A stretch of 64,000 nt of DNA from Dromaius novaehollandiae (GCF_036370855.1 NC_088105.1:7383619-7447618), one strand, 5' to 3'. Counted from the first letter of the stretch, positions 14,513-27,516 are shown. The notes: generated by a model from the sequence alone, not told the origin. Translations and numbers: made by a program.

Positions 14513-16599
14513 ACCCCAAGTCTCTTATTCAAACACATGCGTTTTGACTAGCAGCAAGAACTACAGAACACAGAGAACAAGGGACAAAAATGGAAGAGTC
14601 TGCTGCAACCTGTTAGTGCCTTGCAGAGTAGCTACGAGACAGATCATGCCCAGGGCTGAAGTAGATGCATCTTAACTGAGAAAACCATGCAAATACATGT
14701 TCAACTTCAAACATGCAGTCTGCGCTCAACACTGCAGATCACGCCCTGTGAGTCTTATCCTAAGTGCACTGAATTTACTGAAAAGATTTGCATGATATGG
14801 ATGAGCTTTGGATCAGACTCCTCAGAAATTTGTCACTGTTGCTAATACAGAAGGATGCCTACTGCCTCCTCCTCAACGGTAGGCGCAGAGGGCCTCATAC
14901 ATAGCGCAGTCTCTCAATTCTGCTATACTGGAAATTTTCTGCTTCTTATATATGGGTGATGCCTTGCAGAGTTCAGTCCTAATCAGGATCTTGTTCGAAG
15001 CATCGTCTGGGAGCAAGGTTTGAAAAGAGTTTAAAATAGGAATTTGGCACTTCGCTGCTGGATCAGACAGAATCTAATGGGAACGGAGTCCTTCAGATCC
15101 AACAACTCTACTTTTTTTTTACTGCTTTATCTGCCCCTCCACTGCTCTCTCGTGAACAAAGCCCAGAGGAAATGAAAACACGAAAACTTGTATTAAAATG
15201 TGTATTGACATCAGAAACTTAAAATTAGAAAATGATAGTGTTCTTACAGTAACATTCTGTTACCGCTTTTCAAAAGCGTTTGTTAGTATCATATGATATT
15301 GTGTGCATGCTATCACTGTTTTAAAATACTAGTCCGAGTATATCTTTTTTAACCCAATTCCCCCAAATTCCAGCAACCTGAACATTTAAATCCGTAACTA
15401 CTCCTTCTCTTGACTTGCTTGATGGATCCAGCTGTTCCTAAACTGCTAAGCTTCCAATGCAGTGGCCATTATCATTTGACAGAGAGGACAAGTCTCACAG
15501 GTATGAAATTCTACCAACAGAAGCCAGGAAAAATGGGCAGAGAAGTCAGACTCAAGTTAGTGCCCAGATAGCAAAAAAAAGCTGTTAACATTCAGTCCAA
15601 GAGGCAAGAGCCGACTGGACAGGCAGTGTGCACATAGCTGCTAAACAATCAGCCCACATGTAGCTAGAAACATAAATGTGCAATCACATCTGGTTGAGGA
15701 AGATCCCTGTGAGACATTGTTTACTTTTCATGTTTCCATTTCGTACATGCAGCCAATTCCTGCCACCTCCAGCCTCAGCAGTAGACCAGGTCCCTGGGTT
15801 GACGCAGGTTTAAGGGGGTTCCACTAACAGATGATCTTAAGCAATGAATTTCTGAAAGACAGCACAGCCAGGCAACTAGTTAGGATCCACTTGCAGCTGG
15901 GGGTGCAAACAGGAATGCCATGTGGTCTGCCCACGCCATCGCAGGGCACAGCCCACTCTTAAGCAAGCAGCTGTCTTGCACAGAAAGTGGCTTTAGCTGT
16001 GCCTACTCTTGGGCACCCCAAATTTCAATGCACCAGTAAAACAGGGATGCTGATAACTTTAGATCCAAGACACCCTGTGACAGGTTGTTACCAACAGCTC
16101 TTTTGTATGATTTGCTTTACTGCCTCAGTGTTATGTGTACTTTATGTTTTAAAACTTTGTTCAAGTTAATGGTTGGGCACGTATCCACATGGAGGCACTT
16201 CCACAGCATGCTCCAGAGCTGGTAGCACCAACATCTCCCCAGATACTAGGAACCTAGTTTTTTCTTCGGGAACTGTTATACATCCAGCATTTTAGGGGGC
16301 GAAAAAAAATCTCAACCCCTCACTTAATATACGTGAGAAATTTCCACCCTGGTGATTGCCTGTGTGCCTGTACTCACACCACAGTAAATGCAATAGCTTA
16401 CACCTTCTTCACTGCACTTTCTTCAAAGGAAGTACATGTACATCAGACCAGCCAGCTCATGCAGTAACTGAGCTTCCCACAGCTCACCTTGCAGCTACAT
16501 GTTCATAAGCCCTTGTCCTCAGGTGCCTAATTGGGAAACACCTGGCTTGGACAGCCTACTTCTTACAGTGCCAAGTTAAGAACTGTAAATATTTTTACC

Positions 16600-16712
16600 T
16601 CTATTGAAAGGAAAGGACTAAGATTTGCGTGACTTGCTCCAGGCTCACAGCTTGAGTCAGTAGCAGGGGCTGGATTAGATTTCAGGAGTTGCCCGCTCCC
16701 AGCTCTACGGTC
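16600..16712 (-). mobile_element. Possible ancient MIR/CORE-SINE fragment
   Basis: The + strand reads roughly as the reverse complement of the central MIR consensus: GACTTGCTCCAGGCTCACAG, then a GTCAGTAGCAGGGGCTGGAT block, then a diverged TTTCAGGAGT...CCCGCTCCCAGCTCT end. The order of blocks matches the MIR core (antisense). The copy is very diverged and the match was made by eye from memory. No target-site duplication or tail is visible. It could be coincidence. Confidence 0.4.
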
Positions 16713-17792
16713 AGTTTACCAGTCTCTATTATAAGGATTATTGCCTCATGCCACACTTCAGAAGAGTGCGGAAATGCAATTTTCCTGTGTTATTATGATT
16801 CAACTAATCTTCTGAGATTCATCAGGTACAACACAGCAGTAACGAGCATTTTAAGGAGCGCTTTCGTTTGTTACGCAATCAGTTTCCACCTCGAGCATTT
16901 CACCTAAAACTGGTCAATGTTCTCTGGCTCAAGCCTGCAACAGACCGCTTAATTATTCCTTTCCACATCCTGTGTCCTTTTACTGCATTTCAGGGCTAAA
17001 AGCTATGGAAGAGCAAAGCATACACACAGAGCATTAAACCCTCTCTTCCCCCCCATGGAATAAAAAATTCTCAGCATCAACAGTCCCTAGAGTATTTTGT
17101 AAATATTAATATTAGTCATGGCAATGACTTACAGGCCCCTGACCCAGCAGATCCACCTAGCAGTCCATCACTAACATGACAGAGATTTTCAGGTTTGCAT
17201 ATGTGAGATGGAATTCGCTTAATCTATTTCAGAACTGACTGAATACAGCCAGATCTCACACAAAACTGGATATGAATACAGCTCTACAGACAGAATTACT
17301 ACGAATAAAATGTATTTTTCACAATCTGCTTCTCTTCCAAAAGAATTCAGAACACTTCCTACATGTTTTGATTACTTACCGCAAATCTTTCTGCAGAAAA
17401 ACTTATTCTCACATTTACTAATTAGCTTTTCCCATACACACAAGAATTGGGTTACTCGCATCTTGCTCAGCCATTCCTCCACTTCCCCCCTTGATCCTGA
17501 CATGTAAGTAGTCGAGCAGGTGAACGTGCCATTTCCTTTTGTACACACATGCTATGAAATGAATGTCACTCAAATCTAACTTACCATCAGCTTTTAAATC
17601 TGGCATTCATTACATAACAACATCTTAATATTGGCTCCAAGACAGGATTTTCTGCAAAGCCTACTTTAACAGCTGAAGTGCTAAAACTAGATGAAACTAG
17701 GCTAGACTAAACAGGAACTCTTGCTTCAAAGTGTCTGCCTTAAGACTTCTGTCCAAAGTGGCACTTTAGCACACTGGAATTACAATTTCTGA

Positions 17793-18332
17793 CTAAAAAC
17801 GAAACTTCTGACTGAGATGTAACATGAGAAAAGATTCATGAATGTGTTGTGGCAGAGCTCTGATACAGACACATATGTAGATATCTATCAACAGTAGAGC
17901 AAAAACGTATTTGAAGAACTGGTATGTTTTCCACGCCAGTGTATCTTTTTGAAACAGATAATTGATCTGCTCATGAAAGTTGCAGAACCCCAAAAAACGT
18001 TTACAGCGACTTTCAGGAAACAGCAGAACATCAGCTTGACCAGCAGAGTTTGAGAGGTCAATGCTCTGGCCAAGTCCTGCTGCTTTGTCATGCTCTGGCA
18101 CTGTCCAACTCCGCTCATCTGGTGAACTCTTTACACAAAGGAGAAGCCTTTCCTCTTCCTTAAAGGCACATGGTCCTACTTCACTCCTCAAAAGCTCTAC
18201 GAGAAAGTCAAGAAAAGGGGTGTATGCCACTGTTGTACCCCAGTGCTCTGCGATTGCTGCCTGGCTCCTGGGGACACAACTGGTGGAAGAGGAATGTGAT
18301 TTATACCCCCTATAATGTCTTCTGTTCTGCAA
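17793..18332 (-). other. Unexplained 179-codon open frame upstream of PDC
   Basis: The longest stop-free ATG-initiated frame outside recognised exons. The deduced protein is unlike any family I know: no signal peptide, and a hydrophobic stretch near the C-terminus around residues 140-155 (FALLLIDIYICVCI). The opposite strand is also open over 18061-18427 in two frames, which argues for a compositionally open patch rather than a gene. No splice or poly(A) context supports it. It ends about 0.5 kb before the first recognised PDC exon, so the DNA may instead belong to PDC 5' flanking or untranslated sequence. Confidence 0.2.
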
Positions 18333-18835
18333 CTTTGTTCAGTACATGCAGTCTAACTCCAAGGAGTTTAGAGGTCTCTCCTCCAACAGGTACAAATATT
18401 TGGCTTCATCCTCTGTACATGAAATGAGCAGTTCAGGCAATCCTTAAATATAAATACACTTACAGGACGTGGAAAATTCATCAGTTTCTGATTCAAAGGG
18501 GGAAGAAAGTGAAAATAACCACTGCACATTTCCATTGCAGAAAGTTTTACTAGCACTGTTCCACAATAGGCTGCCAATATTCTCCATGCCCAAGAAGAAA
18601 TACTAAAATGAAGAAACCCTCACCCAGGTGCTTTCAGTAAGAATTTGGCCTGACACCTTTAATAAGAGACTGATCCTAATTGCTTTTAATGAGGTGATGA
18701 GAAGCTCTACAACTGTAATTTAGATTTTTACCTGCACCAATACCTCGCAGCTGCAGGAAATCACATACTGCACTGTATGTAGCTGTAAGCTTATGCCTTT
18801 TCATCCTGCTACTGTTTTCCTTTCTGGACTTGCAG

Positions 18836-18919
18836 TGTCTCCCGCTCCAGTTGCCAAAATGGAAGAAAACAGAAACGCCAGTTTGGAAGAAGATTTTGAA
18901 GGACAGGCTACACACACAG
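18836..18919 (+). CDS. PDC: PDC first coding exon (coding from 18859)
   Basis: A pyrimidine-rich acceptor ending TTGCAG at 18830-18835 precedes 23 nt of 5' UTR and the ATG at 18859. A second AG, at 18849-18850, could also be used. The coding part gives residues 1-20 plus one base of Gly21. The exon ends ACACACAG and is followed by GCAAGA, a GC-type donor. At least one untranslated exon must lie upstream; it was not found. Confidence 0.88.
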
Positions 18920-21900
18920 GCAAGAAAACAGATTACTTTTTTTTCCCCCTTAATAATAAGCTAAACTGTCTCTGTTCACTGTGGAATTCAAGTATATTCA
19001 CTGGCATGGCAAACCCCTTGCATAGAGAAATACGCTCCAAAGCCAACAAGAACATATATTGGACTAATTGACACCCCTCATGTAACGGCAGGTAACACCA
19101 AAACGATCTTTGTACCAACCTTCCTCATGCCTGAAGCAAATGGCAAATGCAGAAGACATCTGAAGAGGGCACCAACAGCAATTGTCCGGTGCAGCTTTTG
19201 TTGACTTTTTGCTTCAGACATGAACAACTTCTTTTGCAGGGAGACCTGCTAATGCACTAGGACTACATTATAAGGTTTCACTACAAAGGCTGAATTATTT
19301 TTTTGTTCTTACAGAAGGAATGTTCACTGTAAAAAATGCAGCTATATACCTTTTGACAAATGCAGAATGGAATTTAAAAATCTTTAAAAGCATCCTTGCT
19401 CAGAGTCACAATTCTTTTTAGTCCAGAATCAACCACCATGGTTTATGAGCATCATTGTACTCTGTTATACAGAGCACCATGTCCTATCCTGCCAACGGTA
19501 TTTAGTTCATTCCCTCTCTGTGCTCCAAAGGCTCCTTTTCCTTGTACTATAATAAATACAGCCCTTGTAATAACTGTTCTTGCGGTACTTTCCCAGACCA
19601 GTCCTGCTGCCATCAGCCAAGATATTTTTCTAGGGAATTCTGAGGCTTCTGAGTAGTTCTGGAAATCAGGCTACTGTACACTTAACCGTTATCACCATGC
19701 CAAGAATTTCACGCTAATTCCAATCTTGGAATCTCGTTCCTGGAAGTTCAGTTCACCTAACATTTCCACCCATGGGTGTGGTGTCAGGCACCTCACCTTT
19801 AGCCATCACCATAAGCTGCTGAAATTTAATGCAAAACAGACTCTTAGCAACTGGTAACACTACCTCTCTCTCACGAGACAGAGAGCTTCTTACCTAGCCT
19901 TTTCTGAATTTTCCATAAAATTAAACTTCACCTCTGAAAACATCAGTTTTCCATGTTTTTGCTTTATCAAAGGTACAGATTAAAATGTTTGAGAATACCT
20001 TTGGCATTTTGAACTGTAAAAACTAATTTAATCAGCCAGCTCTGAAGAACAAGAGCTGCATTATAATCAGAAATCATCAGTAAGCACTGCCTTAGAGATT
20101 AGTCCTTCAGTGGAACAGATATGGGTTAAAAACAAACCCACCCCACATCTTGAGTGCCCTGTACTCTTAGTTTTACCATGAATGTGAAGGACTTGTGTGG
20201 TATGTTTTCAGAGATGTTGTCTATAGGGAACTACATATATACTTGTAAGAAACACTAGTTGCGGCCATGAAGCCAGTTTAACAAGTTCCCATGCCCTCAT
20301 CCTTGTTGACTACTTATGCAGTTCACCAAAATTCTTTTATTCGATCAAGATATGAACCAGACTCCCAAAATGACTGAGGATCAAAATAAGCCTTCAAAAG
20401 AAAGAAGAATAGTTCATGTAACACATTGGTTCCAAAGCTCTAGTTTCCAGCACTCCTGGAGGGTGCCCTGAAAGCAAACGGGGGTGGACAAACAAGTGAC
20501 GGGCAGAAAATTCTTACAACAGCTTCATGTTGCAGCCAGTTTGTCATCTAACTTGTCTCTCGTAGGGCCCAAAGGCGTGATCAATGACTGGAGAAAGTTT
20601 AAATTAGAAAGCGAAGATGGAGAATCCTTATCCTTGAGCAAGAAAGAAATTCTTAGACAAATGTCTTCACCACACAGATCTTTCAGTAAAGATGATAAAG
20701 ATACCAGAGAGAGATTCTGCCGTAAGGTAAGAGGAGAAAAGCAAAATAAATATATTTTGACATGAAACACAGTTATATAACCTAGAAACTCCTAAATTTG
20801 CCAGTCTCAATTCCTTTGCAACTTAGCAGAACTCTCATAATATGGATAGAATCAATCAGCAGTATTGACAGTAACTTTATTTTGCATTTATACCACAAAT
20901 ATAACATAAAGCAATCTCTTGGGCGCAGATTATATTACTTGCATTAAGTGGTATGCAGCTGCATAAGCACTGTCATTGAAGAACAGGAGAATACTCAAAG
21001 AACAAAGAATTGCTTACCATGAGAATAGCAACATCTGACCTAAAATGCACAACCAACAGTCTCTATCTAAACCTTTCTCAGGCAGAGTCTAGCTTCTGTA
21101 AAATACGTAGTATATTTCATTGAAATATATCACACAATACTGAGAGTTTGGCCTTTTCGCCCAATACCCTATCCTTGGTTAAGGCAATTGAAAAATTTTT
21201 CATGGGCTTAAAAACTCACTAGTCAGGAAAGAGCTCTAAAATGATAATGGCCACAGTAATTAACTAATTGGGAAAACAGAGCGGGGGGGGGAATTAAATC
21301 CTGACCCCACTGCAATTACTGGAAAAATTCCCACTAACTCTGGAGGACCCAGAAGTTTTTGCCAAATAGGGCAACTATCTTCAGTATCATCAATTTGACA
21401 CTCCAGCGTTGAAAGCCAGGATTTGCACCCTTGTCTCTTGAAGAAACCTTAAAGAAACATTATAGGAAGTTATTCTTCTGCCTAAATGCTCTGTGCAATG
21501 TTTGCCAGACACCAACTTGTTCTCTTCAGTATCAATAGATGACCACTTATTAATATAATTTAATAACACTCTCTCAATATCCACAGATGAGTATGCAGGA
21601 GTATGAATTAATTCAGGATGAGAAAGAAGACGAAACTTGCCTACAAAAATATCGCAAACGCTGCATGCAGGATATGCACCAGAGGCTGAGTTTTGGGCCA
21701 AAATACGGCTACTTGTGCGAGCTGCAGAACGGAGAACAGTTCCTGGAAGCCATTGAGAAAGAACATAAAACTACCACTGTCATTGTTCATATTTACGAAG
21801 ACGGTATCAAGGGCTGCGATGCACTGAACAACAGCTTAACCTGCCTTGCTGCAGAGTACTCCACGGTGAAGTTCTGCAAGATAAAAGCCTCCAGCACAGG

Positions 21901-22114
21901 GGCTGGAGACCGCTTCTCAAGTGAAGTGCTTCCCACTCTACTTGTCTATAAGGGTGGGGAGCTTCTGAGCAATTTCATTAGCGTTTCCGAACAATTCAAT
22001 GAGGAATTTTTTGCTGTGGATGTGGAGTCTTTCCTAAATGAGTATGGGCTGCTACCTGAAAGGGAGCTTCCAGCACTGGAAAATGGCAACATGGATGAGC
22101 AAGATGTTGAATAA
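18859..22114 (+). CDS. PDC: Phosducin, three coding exons, complete
   Basis: Phosducin binds transducin beta-gamma in photoreceptors and pinealocytes and so tunes phototransduction and G-protein recycling. The coding exons 18859-18919, 20566-20726 and 21587-22114 join in phase (61+161+528 nt) to 249 residues; human phosducin has 246. The N-terminal helical Gbeta-gamma-binding region carries [12 protein letters not shown] and [18 protein letters not shown]. Ser76, in [10 protein letters not shown], aligns with the PKA-regulated Ser73 of human. The C-terminal half is the thioredoxin-like domain ([41 protein letters not shown]) and ends in an acidic tail, MDEQDVE. The first ATG has context AAAATGG and opens the conserved MEE N-terminus. 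The first coding intron has a GC donor. The gene converges with ODR4 downstream. Confidence 0.97.
18920..20565 (+). other. PDC: PDC intron between coding exons 1 and 2 (GC-AG type)
   Basis: The donor reads CAG|GCAAGA and the acceptor TCTCGTAG|GG. Only this pair joins codons Thr20-Gly21-Pro22 as in other phosducins. GC-AG introns are a small minority of vertebrate introns and usually have an otherwise strong donor, as here. Confidence 0.85.
20566..20726 (+). CDS. PDC: PDC coding exon 2
   Basis: The acceptor TCTCGTAG is followed by GGCCCAAAGG, completing Gly21 and giving [12 protein letters not shown], then [14 protein letters not shown] and RERFCRK. The donor is AAG|GTAAGA. Met53 in RQMSSP aligns with the start of the known short human isoform. 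Confidence 0.96.
21587..22114 (+). CDS. PDC: PDC last coding exon (thioredoxin-like domain)
   Basis: The acceptor ATCCACAG is followed directly by ATGAGTATGCAG (MSMQ). The exon encodes residues 75-249 and ends at TAA 22112-22114. It holds the PKA-site serine at its second codon and the whole thioredoxin-like Gbeta-gamma-binding domain. Confidence 0.97.
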   Translation: MSMQEYELIQDEKEDETCLQKYRKRCMQDMHQRLSFGPKYGYLCELQNGEQFLEAIEKEHKTTTVIVHIYEDGIKGCDALNNSLTCLAAEYSTVKFCKIKASSTGAGDRFSSEVLPTLLVYKGGELLSNFISVSEQFNEEFFAVDVESFLNEYGLLPERELPALENGNMDEQDVE

Positions 22115-22880
22115 GTAGAGGACCATAGTCCTCACTGTCTCCCATTTCTCTTCTGTATGCTGTAATCAATCTCAGTAAAACCCATCTCATTTAGAGAAGG
22201 CCGTCTTTGCTTACTAAACTTATTTGTAAGAGACATGTTTCTTAACTGTTAATTTGTGAATTTTACTTAGAACCCATACAACAGCAAGTCCTGTACATAC
22301 TTATTTTTATGCAAAGTGCAAGTAATGCAATGAACAGAGGACAATACTGGTTTTCTCTAAGGAACTAGGGACACACAAAATTACAGATTGAGGCCCCATG
22401 TATGTGTCCACTAAGCACAAAGAACCTGATTTCAGTAGCAACAGAATCGATCCACCCCTCTGCATACATAAAAGAGCAATCTCCGTATTATGGAATTATT
22501 CCATACTATACAATCATGAGAAGACTCTTAACTTCACAGAGTAAATTTGTTCCTACTGAAGTCAGTAGAAAAAATTCCATCCAGCAGTTTTAAGGACAAA
22601 GAAATAGCCTGAGGTCTTTGCATTATTATATCCTATGCACTAGATATTTAGCACATTTTATGTTTCTGCATTTACTTTTCAATAATTGTGAAAATATGAA
22701 GTTAGCTCACTGCTTCTACAAGTTATTCATCCAAACAGCTAACAGACTAATCCTCAGTTAATTTCAGTTTATTGCTGCTCCACGTTTTTGAACTGTAATA
22801 TTTAAAATATTTGCAAGTTACTGAAAAGGTATATTGTGTTTATGTAATAACTATGAATAAAGCTTAAAAACCCTGAAGAA
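22115..22880 (+). other. PDC: PDC 3' untranslated region
   Basis: A non-coding stretch from the stop codon to just past the first canonical AATAAA at 22856-22861. The cleavage site is inferred to be 10-25 bases further on and is not visible directly. Confidence 0.6.
22856..22861 (+). terminator. PDC poly(A) signal AATAAA
   Basis: The first canonical AATAAA after the PDC stop, about 740 bases downstream, within TATGAATAAAGC. A TGTGTTTATGTAA stretch lies just upstream. Confidence 0.6.
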
Positions 22881-25800
22881 AAAAACCCCCTGCCATCAGA
22901 AGTGTGAAATGCATTGGTAATATATAACCTTAAAGACATCTTATACATACATATATAATCTTAAAAACATATGAAATATTAGTAAGAACTCATTAGACAC
23001 ATTTACTAAACTCAAAGGTTTACCGTTAGCAAAAGAGATGCTGTTGAGAGCTACAACTTAAAAATGTATTTGAGAGGAAGACACACAGTGCATTCGTAAC
23101 AGACATAGCTCTCTCTGTATGTGTAAAGAGACCAGTTCCGAGAAAGAAGTAAAGAAAGAAAGAAAGAGAAAGAGAGAACGAGAATATTCAATGACCTGAA
23201 AGTCAATTCTGATACACATGCATACTATTTCAATCATTTCATTTGCACACTAGCAAAGCTGGAAGCTAAATTTTACTCTGAAGATAGAAATACGAATGTC
23301 TTAGCCACATACGCTTTTGCTGATAACATCCGAGATCATCAAAATCTTAAAGATTTTTTTCTCTACCTATCTAATTCACTTATCAGTTTTTGAGTGATTT
23401 GCTAATTTCACATTTTACTCAGTTTCAGTTTTGCTTCAGGTCAGGATCCAACCACGCAAGTGTCACCATGTGAAATTCTAAACATGGATCAGCGAGAATT
23501 CTGAATTGAGCAACCAGTCTTAAAGAACTACTGCTGCAGTAATATAACCATTATAACTGAACTTTCATGGGCACACTAAAAGCAGGTTCTTTATTTATCT
23601 TTCAGACACATCTTTTCCACCTTTAAATCCTGTGGGAAAATTCACTGTGGTAACTGAAAGTAACCCTGTAAAAGACTCCTGTAAGACACACACAATACTC
23701 TTTCAAACAAAATTTTTAAAACACAACTTACACTTTGTTAAAAAAAGCCAAAATATCCATTTGTTGACTCTTAACTATCAAAACACTACTGAACAACTAA
23801 ATTCTACTTTTAATATGCATTAGTATTTTAACAGAGCATCAGAAGTCTTACTTCATGTAAACTAAGCAGTACAAATGAAGTGACCCACTTTATCTTAACA
23901 ATGAGCGATTTTTTTCGTACTGTAAATCCGTTTATGATTTTATTCCACCAAGGATTCAAATAGTATCATCTTGAAATTTTATGATTTCTGTGTGATAAAC
24001 TTCTGAAAAATTAATGAATGCAAGACTCAATTTTCTCTGATGGAACAGAGAAACCCCTAAGAAACTCCCTCAGAACAGTCCTTTCTCCCTGTTACACAAG
24101 CATGACTTCTACCCCACAGCTGAAAGCCACTTCATCTTCTCTTAACATTTTCATTTGTATCAGTAGGTTGACTTTTTGGTCAGCTACCATCTGCAAAAAT
24201 AAACCTATCTTTATGAAAATATTGTAATCATAAAATAGGTTATAGAGAAAATAGAGAATTATCTTCTGTCCACAAAAATAACTAGCTGCCTGAAGAGCAA
24301 GACAAGTGTTTGACTTCCAGTAGTAGAGGGGTTTTTTTGATGAGGTGTTTCTGTCCTCTACGTATGTGGAAATTTCCACATAAGTGGCAGGAACTTAACA
24401 CTCTTTAGAACTCTCCTTCTGTATCAAACTTGGTTCAGAATTATTAGGAGTCACACATAAGCAGCCTGATCATGTAAGCCTCATTTCTTCTAGAAACCAG
24501 GCTGAAAGAAAACAAACAAATGAAAAACCTCACAATAACCAGCACAGAAACTGCATTTATAGCTAGCTGCAAGAAATAAGCTGACAGCCCATTTTGAGAC
24601 AGATTAAACAGGCTTGAAAAGGATCCTTTAACCTGTAATTAAAAAAAAACAAAAAACAAAACAAAAAAACAAAAAACCCACACACGCGGTACAAAGCCTC
24701 AACAGAAGCTCATGACTAATAAAAGCTGCAAATAATTCTCTGATCACAGCAGTCATCCACATTTCTGCAGGAAAAAAAAATAGGAACCAAAGCAAAAAGC
24801 AAAAGAGATTTAACCCAAACGTTGTACTGCTGTATGGAAGATTCTTTAACAGGAAATATTTTAATGAGCACATGGAACCAGACTTCCTGTTCCCCTCAAC
24901 TACAGCGGTTCTTCCATTTGACTCAGAGATGTGGAAGGTTCCTGACAGTCTTCAGATATACAGATGCAGACAAGAGCGAAGGGGCAGGACTACATCACTG
25001 GTGTCACTGCTGATCAGAGTACTAATGAAAGCTCTGGAAGAGGGACATCAGCTACCGACATGCCCAGTGCTGCCCCTCAGATGCCAAGAATGATGAACCT
25101 CATTGTCCATGAGGCCACTGGGCTTTTTACAAACTACATTTCAGTCAGGAGGTGGCTTATTCCACTCACTGGCTCACAGGTACATCATAACGGATTTAAA
25201 CTGGGTTTAACAAAGCAAGGCTTCTAGATCTAAACACAGCAAACATCTCTATGCATGGAAGGGACCAGCACAGAAAATATAAGATTTATGTAAAATTATT
25301 CCAAAAGTTCAACTTTAGAACTATACTTACAGCAGTAGCTGGATTTTCTAGACATGGAACTCCCAACAGCTCCTCTAAAACCTTATATATTAAAAATAAA
25401 CTCTATTTGTACTTCTTTTCCTTAAAGAACTCATTTTCTTAGGTTATCGGTGGCCATGGATAGGAAGCAAGACAACAGTAGAAACCCCTTTGTTGTCTTC
25501 TATATTCACTATTTCCTCATGGCAGGATGACGGAAAGGCTCAGTCTGAACACGGAAGTCAAATTTCTTCCCCCCCCTCCGGAGACAGTTAATTTGTTTTG
25601 TTTCCACAAAAATGAAATGGTTAAAGAAAAAAAATCCTTAATGAAATCTCCTGTGTTAAAATACACATCTCATCTGAGACTATTTTTCTTATTTTTTTTG
25701 ACTTTTCCTAAACTCAAACTGAAGAATTTTACTTCCACAGATCCACAATACCTAGTTAGTTACAAGGAGAAGGATTCATTTGACAGTCTATGGCAAGTGC

Positions 25801-27516
25801 CATAAAGACAGACAGATGAGCTACTAAATATTGAATAAGTTGGCAAGAAAATAAATATATTCTTTACTAGGGTTCCATGGAATAACATCTCTAAGCAAGC
25901 TCTAATTTTACACCACAGCTGGCAATCAAACCAAGGGGCGATTGACAGAGTGTTTCATGAGAAAGCGGGCTCTTGAATCAAATACAATTTTTCTCTATGG
26001 CATAACAGTTATTGCCACAAGTGATGCACTTCACCTCTCTCTATGGACGAGTTTCAAATAATATGCAACTCAAGGATAACTGTTTTGTATATTTACCTCC
26101 AAAAGCATACATTAACAAGCACGCATGCACAGCTGCGGAGCATTTTGAAATTGTTTCTTTTTACAGAGAAGTTAGACTGTTTGAGACTGAAGTAAAGAAC
26201 TGAAAAAGTATTTCAGATGCAGCCAATTTCTTTGGTTTCTTTCACGATGCTGCAAACACAGAAACTGCAAGCAAGCGAGGATGGGAGAGTAGTAAGAGCT
26301 TAAGCAAGAATAAGTGAGAGTTGCAGTTTAGTGAGCTGTCTGTTGTTGCTGAGAATAAAAAGATCACACTTTTTTCTAAGCTCATACAGAATGGCTTAAA
26401 TGTTAAATAAGCCATGCAACACTCACACTTAGTCAAGAAAATGCCAAATGGATACAAGATAAAAAACATGCTTCTTCAATAAAGCGAAGGGGAACCTGTA
26501 TCAAAACAAGCCCAATTACCAGGTCCTCTTGAGAAGTGGATAACAAAAAGGCAAACAGATGTACACGTTCAAAAGAATAAGGCAAAGGACTGAAGCTTTT
26601 TTCTTCCCATTACTTCCCCACCCCCCATCATTCCTTACTTCTAACGGAGACTATAGTGGAACAATTTTTATAACAACTATATTTTGAAATGTATTGGTAA
26701 ATTCATCTTATTTTCCAGATAGCACTCAAATTCCTCCAAAGAAATGCCTGCATCAACTGCTTTTGCATAATACCATTTTGCCTACTGATGCCATACATTT
26801 GCATGGAAAATAACACGCATCTGGAAAATGCAGCAGCTGAAGGACTTACCTGAAAACAGTGTTTCCATTGTAGCATTCATTTTCCTGAGAAGCTCTACTG
26901 GAGCAATAGCTAGTACAAAAGATCAACACTGTGTTCCACAATAGTTACAGTACTAAAAGCAGAGTAGTATTCCAAAGGTGTAAAAAACAGAATACACAGA
27001 CAATGGAATGGTATATAAAGACAGCTTTCTCATAGTTGCCTTTTATTAGAATTATTCCAATACATACTTGATTATGCAGTAGAACCTAAGGGTTTATTTT
27101 TTTGAGTGTTCCAGTGCTTTTACACTAAAAAATTTGTGGTGGCATTAAAATCCCCTAGAATCTGGAACTATATTCTATTGTAATACAGATCCAAACAACT
27201 CATTTAATACATGCATTATCTTTGTTAACGTTATCAGAATACTTCCCTCCTTCCCCTCTCCTCACTGCAAGAGGACAACAATGTTACCTCCTAACATACA
27301 TTTCCATTATGAGATATTCTCCTGGGCATCTTGTTTATATTCTAGAAATTCTGATTAACAACTTTGAAAACTTCCAGTAATGGTAAATAGTCTACTAGAA
27401 CTGCCTAGACATAGCTGTTGCTGAAATATTTAGTATTCTAAGAGAAAGATGATGATTGAATCAGAGGTGGACAGAGAAATCCTTATCAAAAGTTAATCTG
27501 AGTAAAGTTTACACAT
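22881..27516. other. Intergenic region between the convergent PDC and ODR4 3' ends
   Basis: AT-rich DNA without recognisable exons. It contains an (AAAG)n-like tract at 23142-23182 and an A-rich (CAAAA)n-like stretch at about 24640-24680. Open frames are below 100 codons, overlap on both strands and have no recognisable product. Both flanking genes end here, so no promoter is expected. Confidence 0.6.
23142..23182. repeat. (AAAG)n-like simple repeat
   Basis: A purine tract of AAAG and AGAG units on the + strand, slightly interrupted. No gene role is evident. Confidence 0.75.

Larger units (their letters stand above)
1..17792. other. Intergenic region 5' of PDC, no gene recognised
   Basis: AT-rich DNA with no exon I could recognise on either strand. 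Open frames here are at most about 145 codons (for example 9282-9719 on the + strand and 3242-3590 on both strands). They show no family resemblance, no splice-phase continuity and no codon signature. Slightly GC-richer patches occur near 0.9-1.4, 3.2-3.6, 9.3-10.2 and 14.5-16.6 kb and could be old degraded repeats or regulatory DNA. By synteny with human 1q31 the next gene to the left should be PTGS2, but none of its exons was seen. Confidence 0.6.

Noticed and set aside
16035-16095. Second possible MIR-like piece (AGTAAAACAGGGATGCTGAT then a CCTGTGACAGGTTGTTA block)
   Set aside because: It resembles the MIR segment around TGTAAAATGGGGATAATAAT, but too short and diverged to support by eye.
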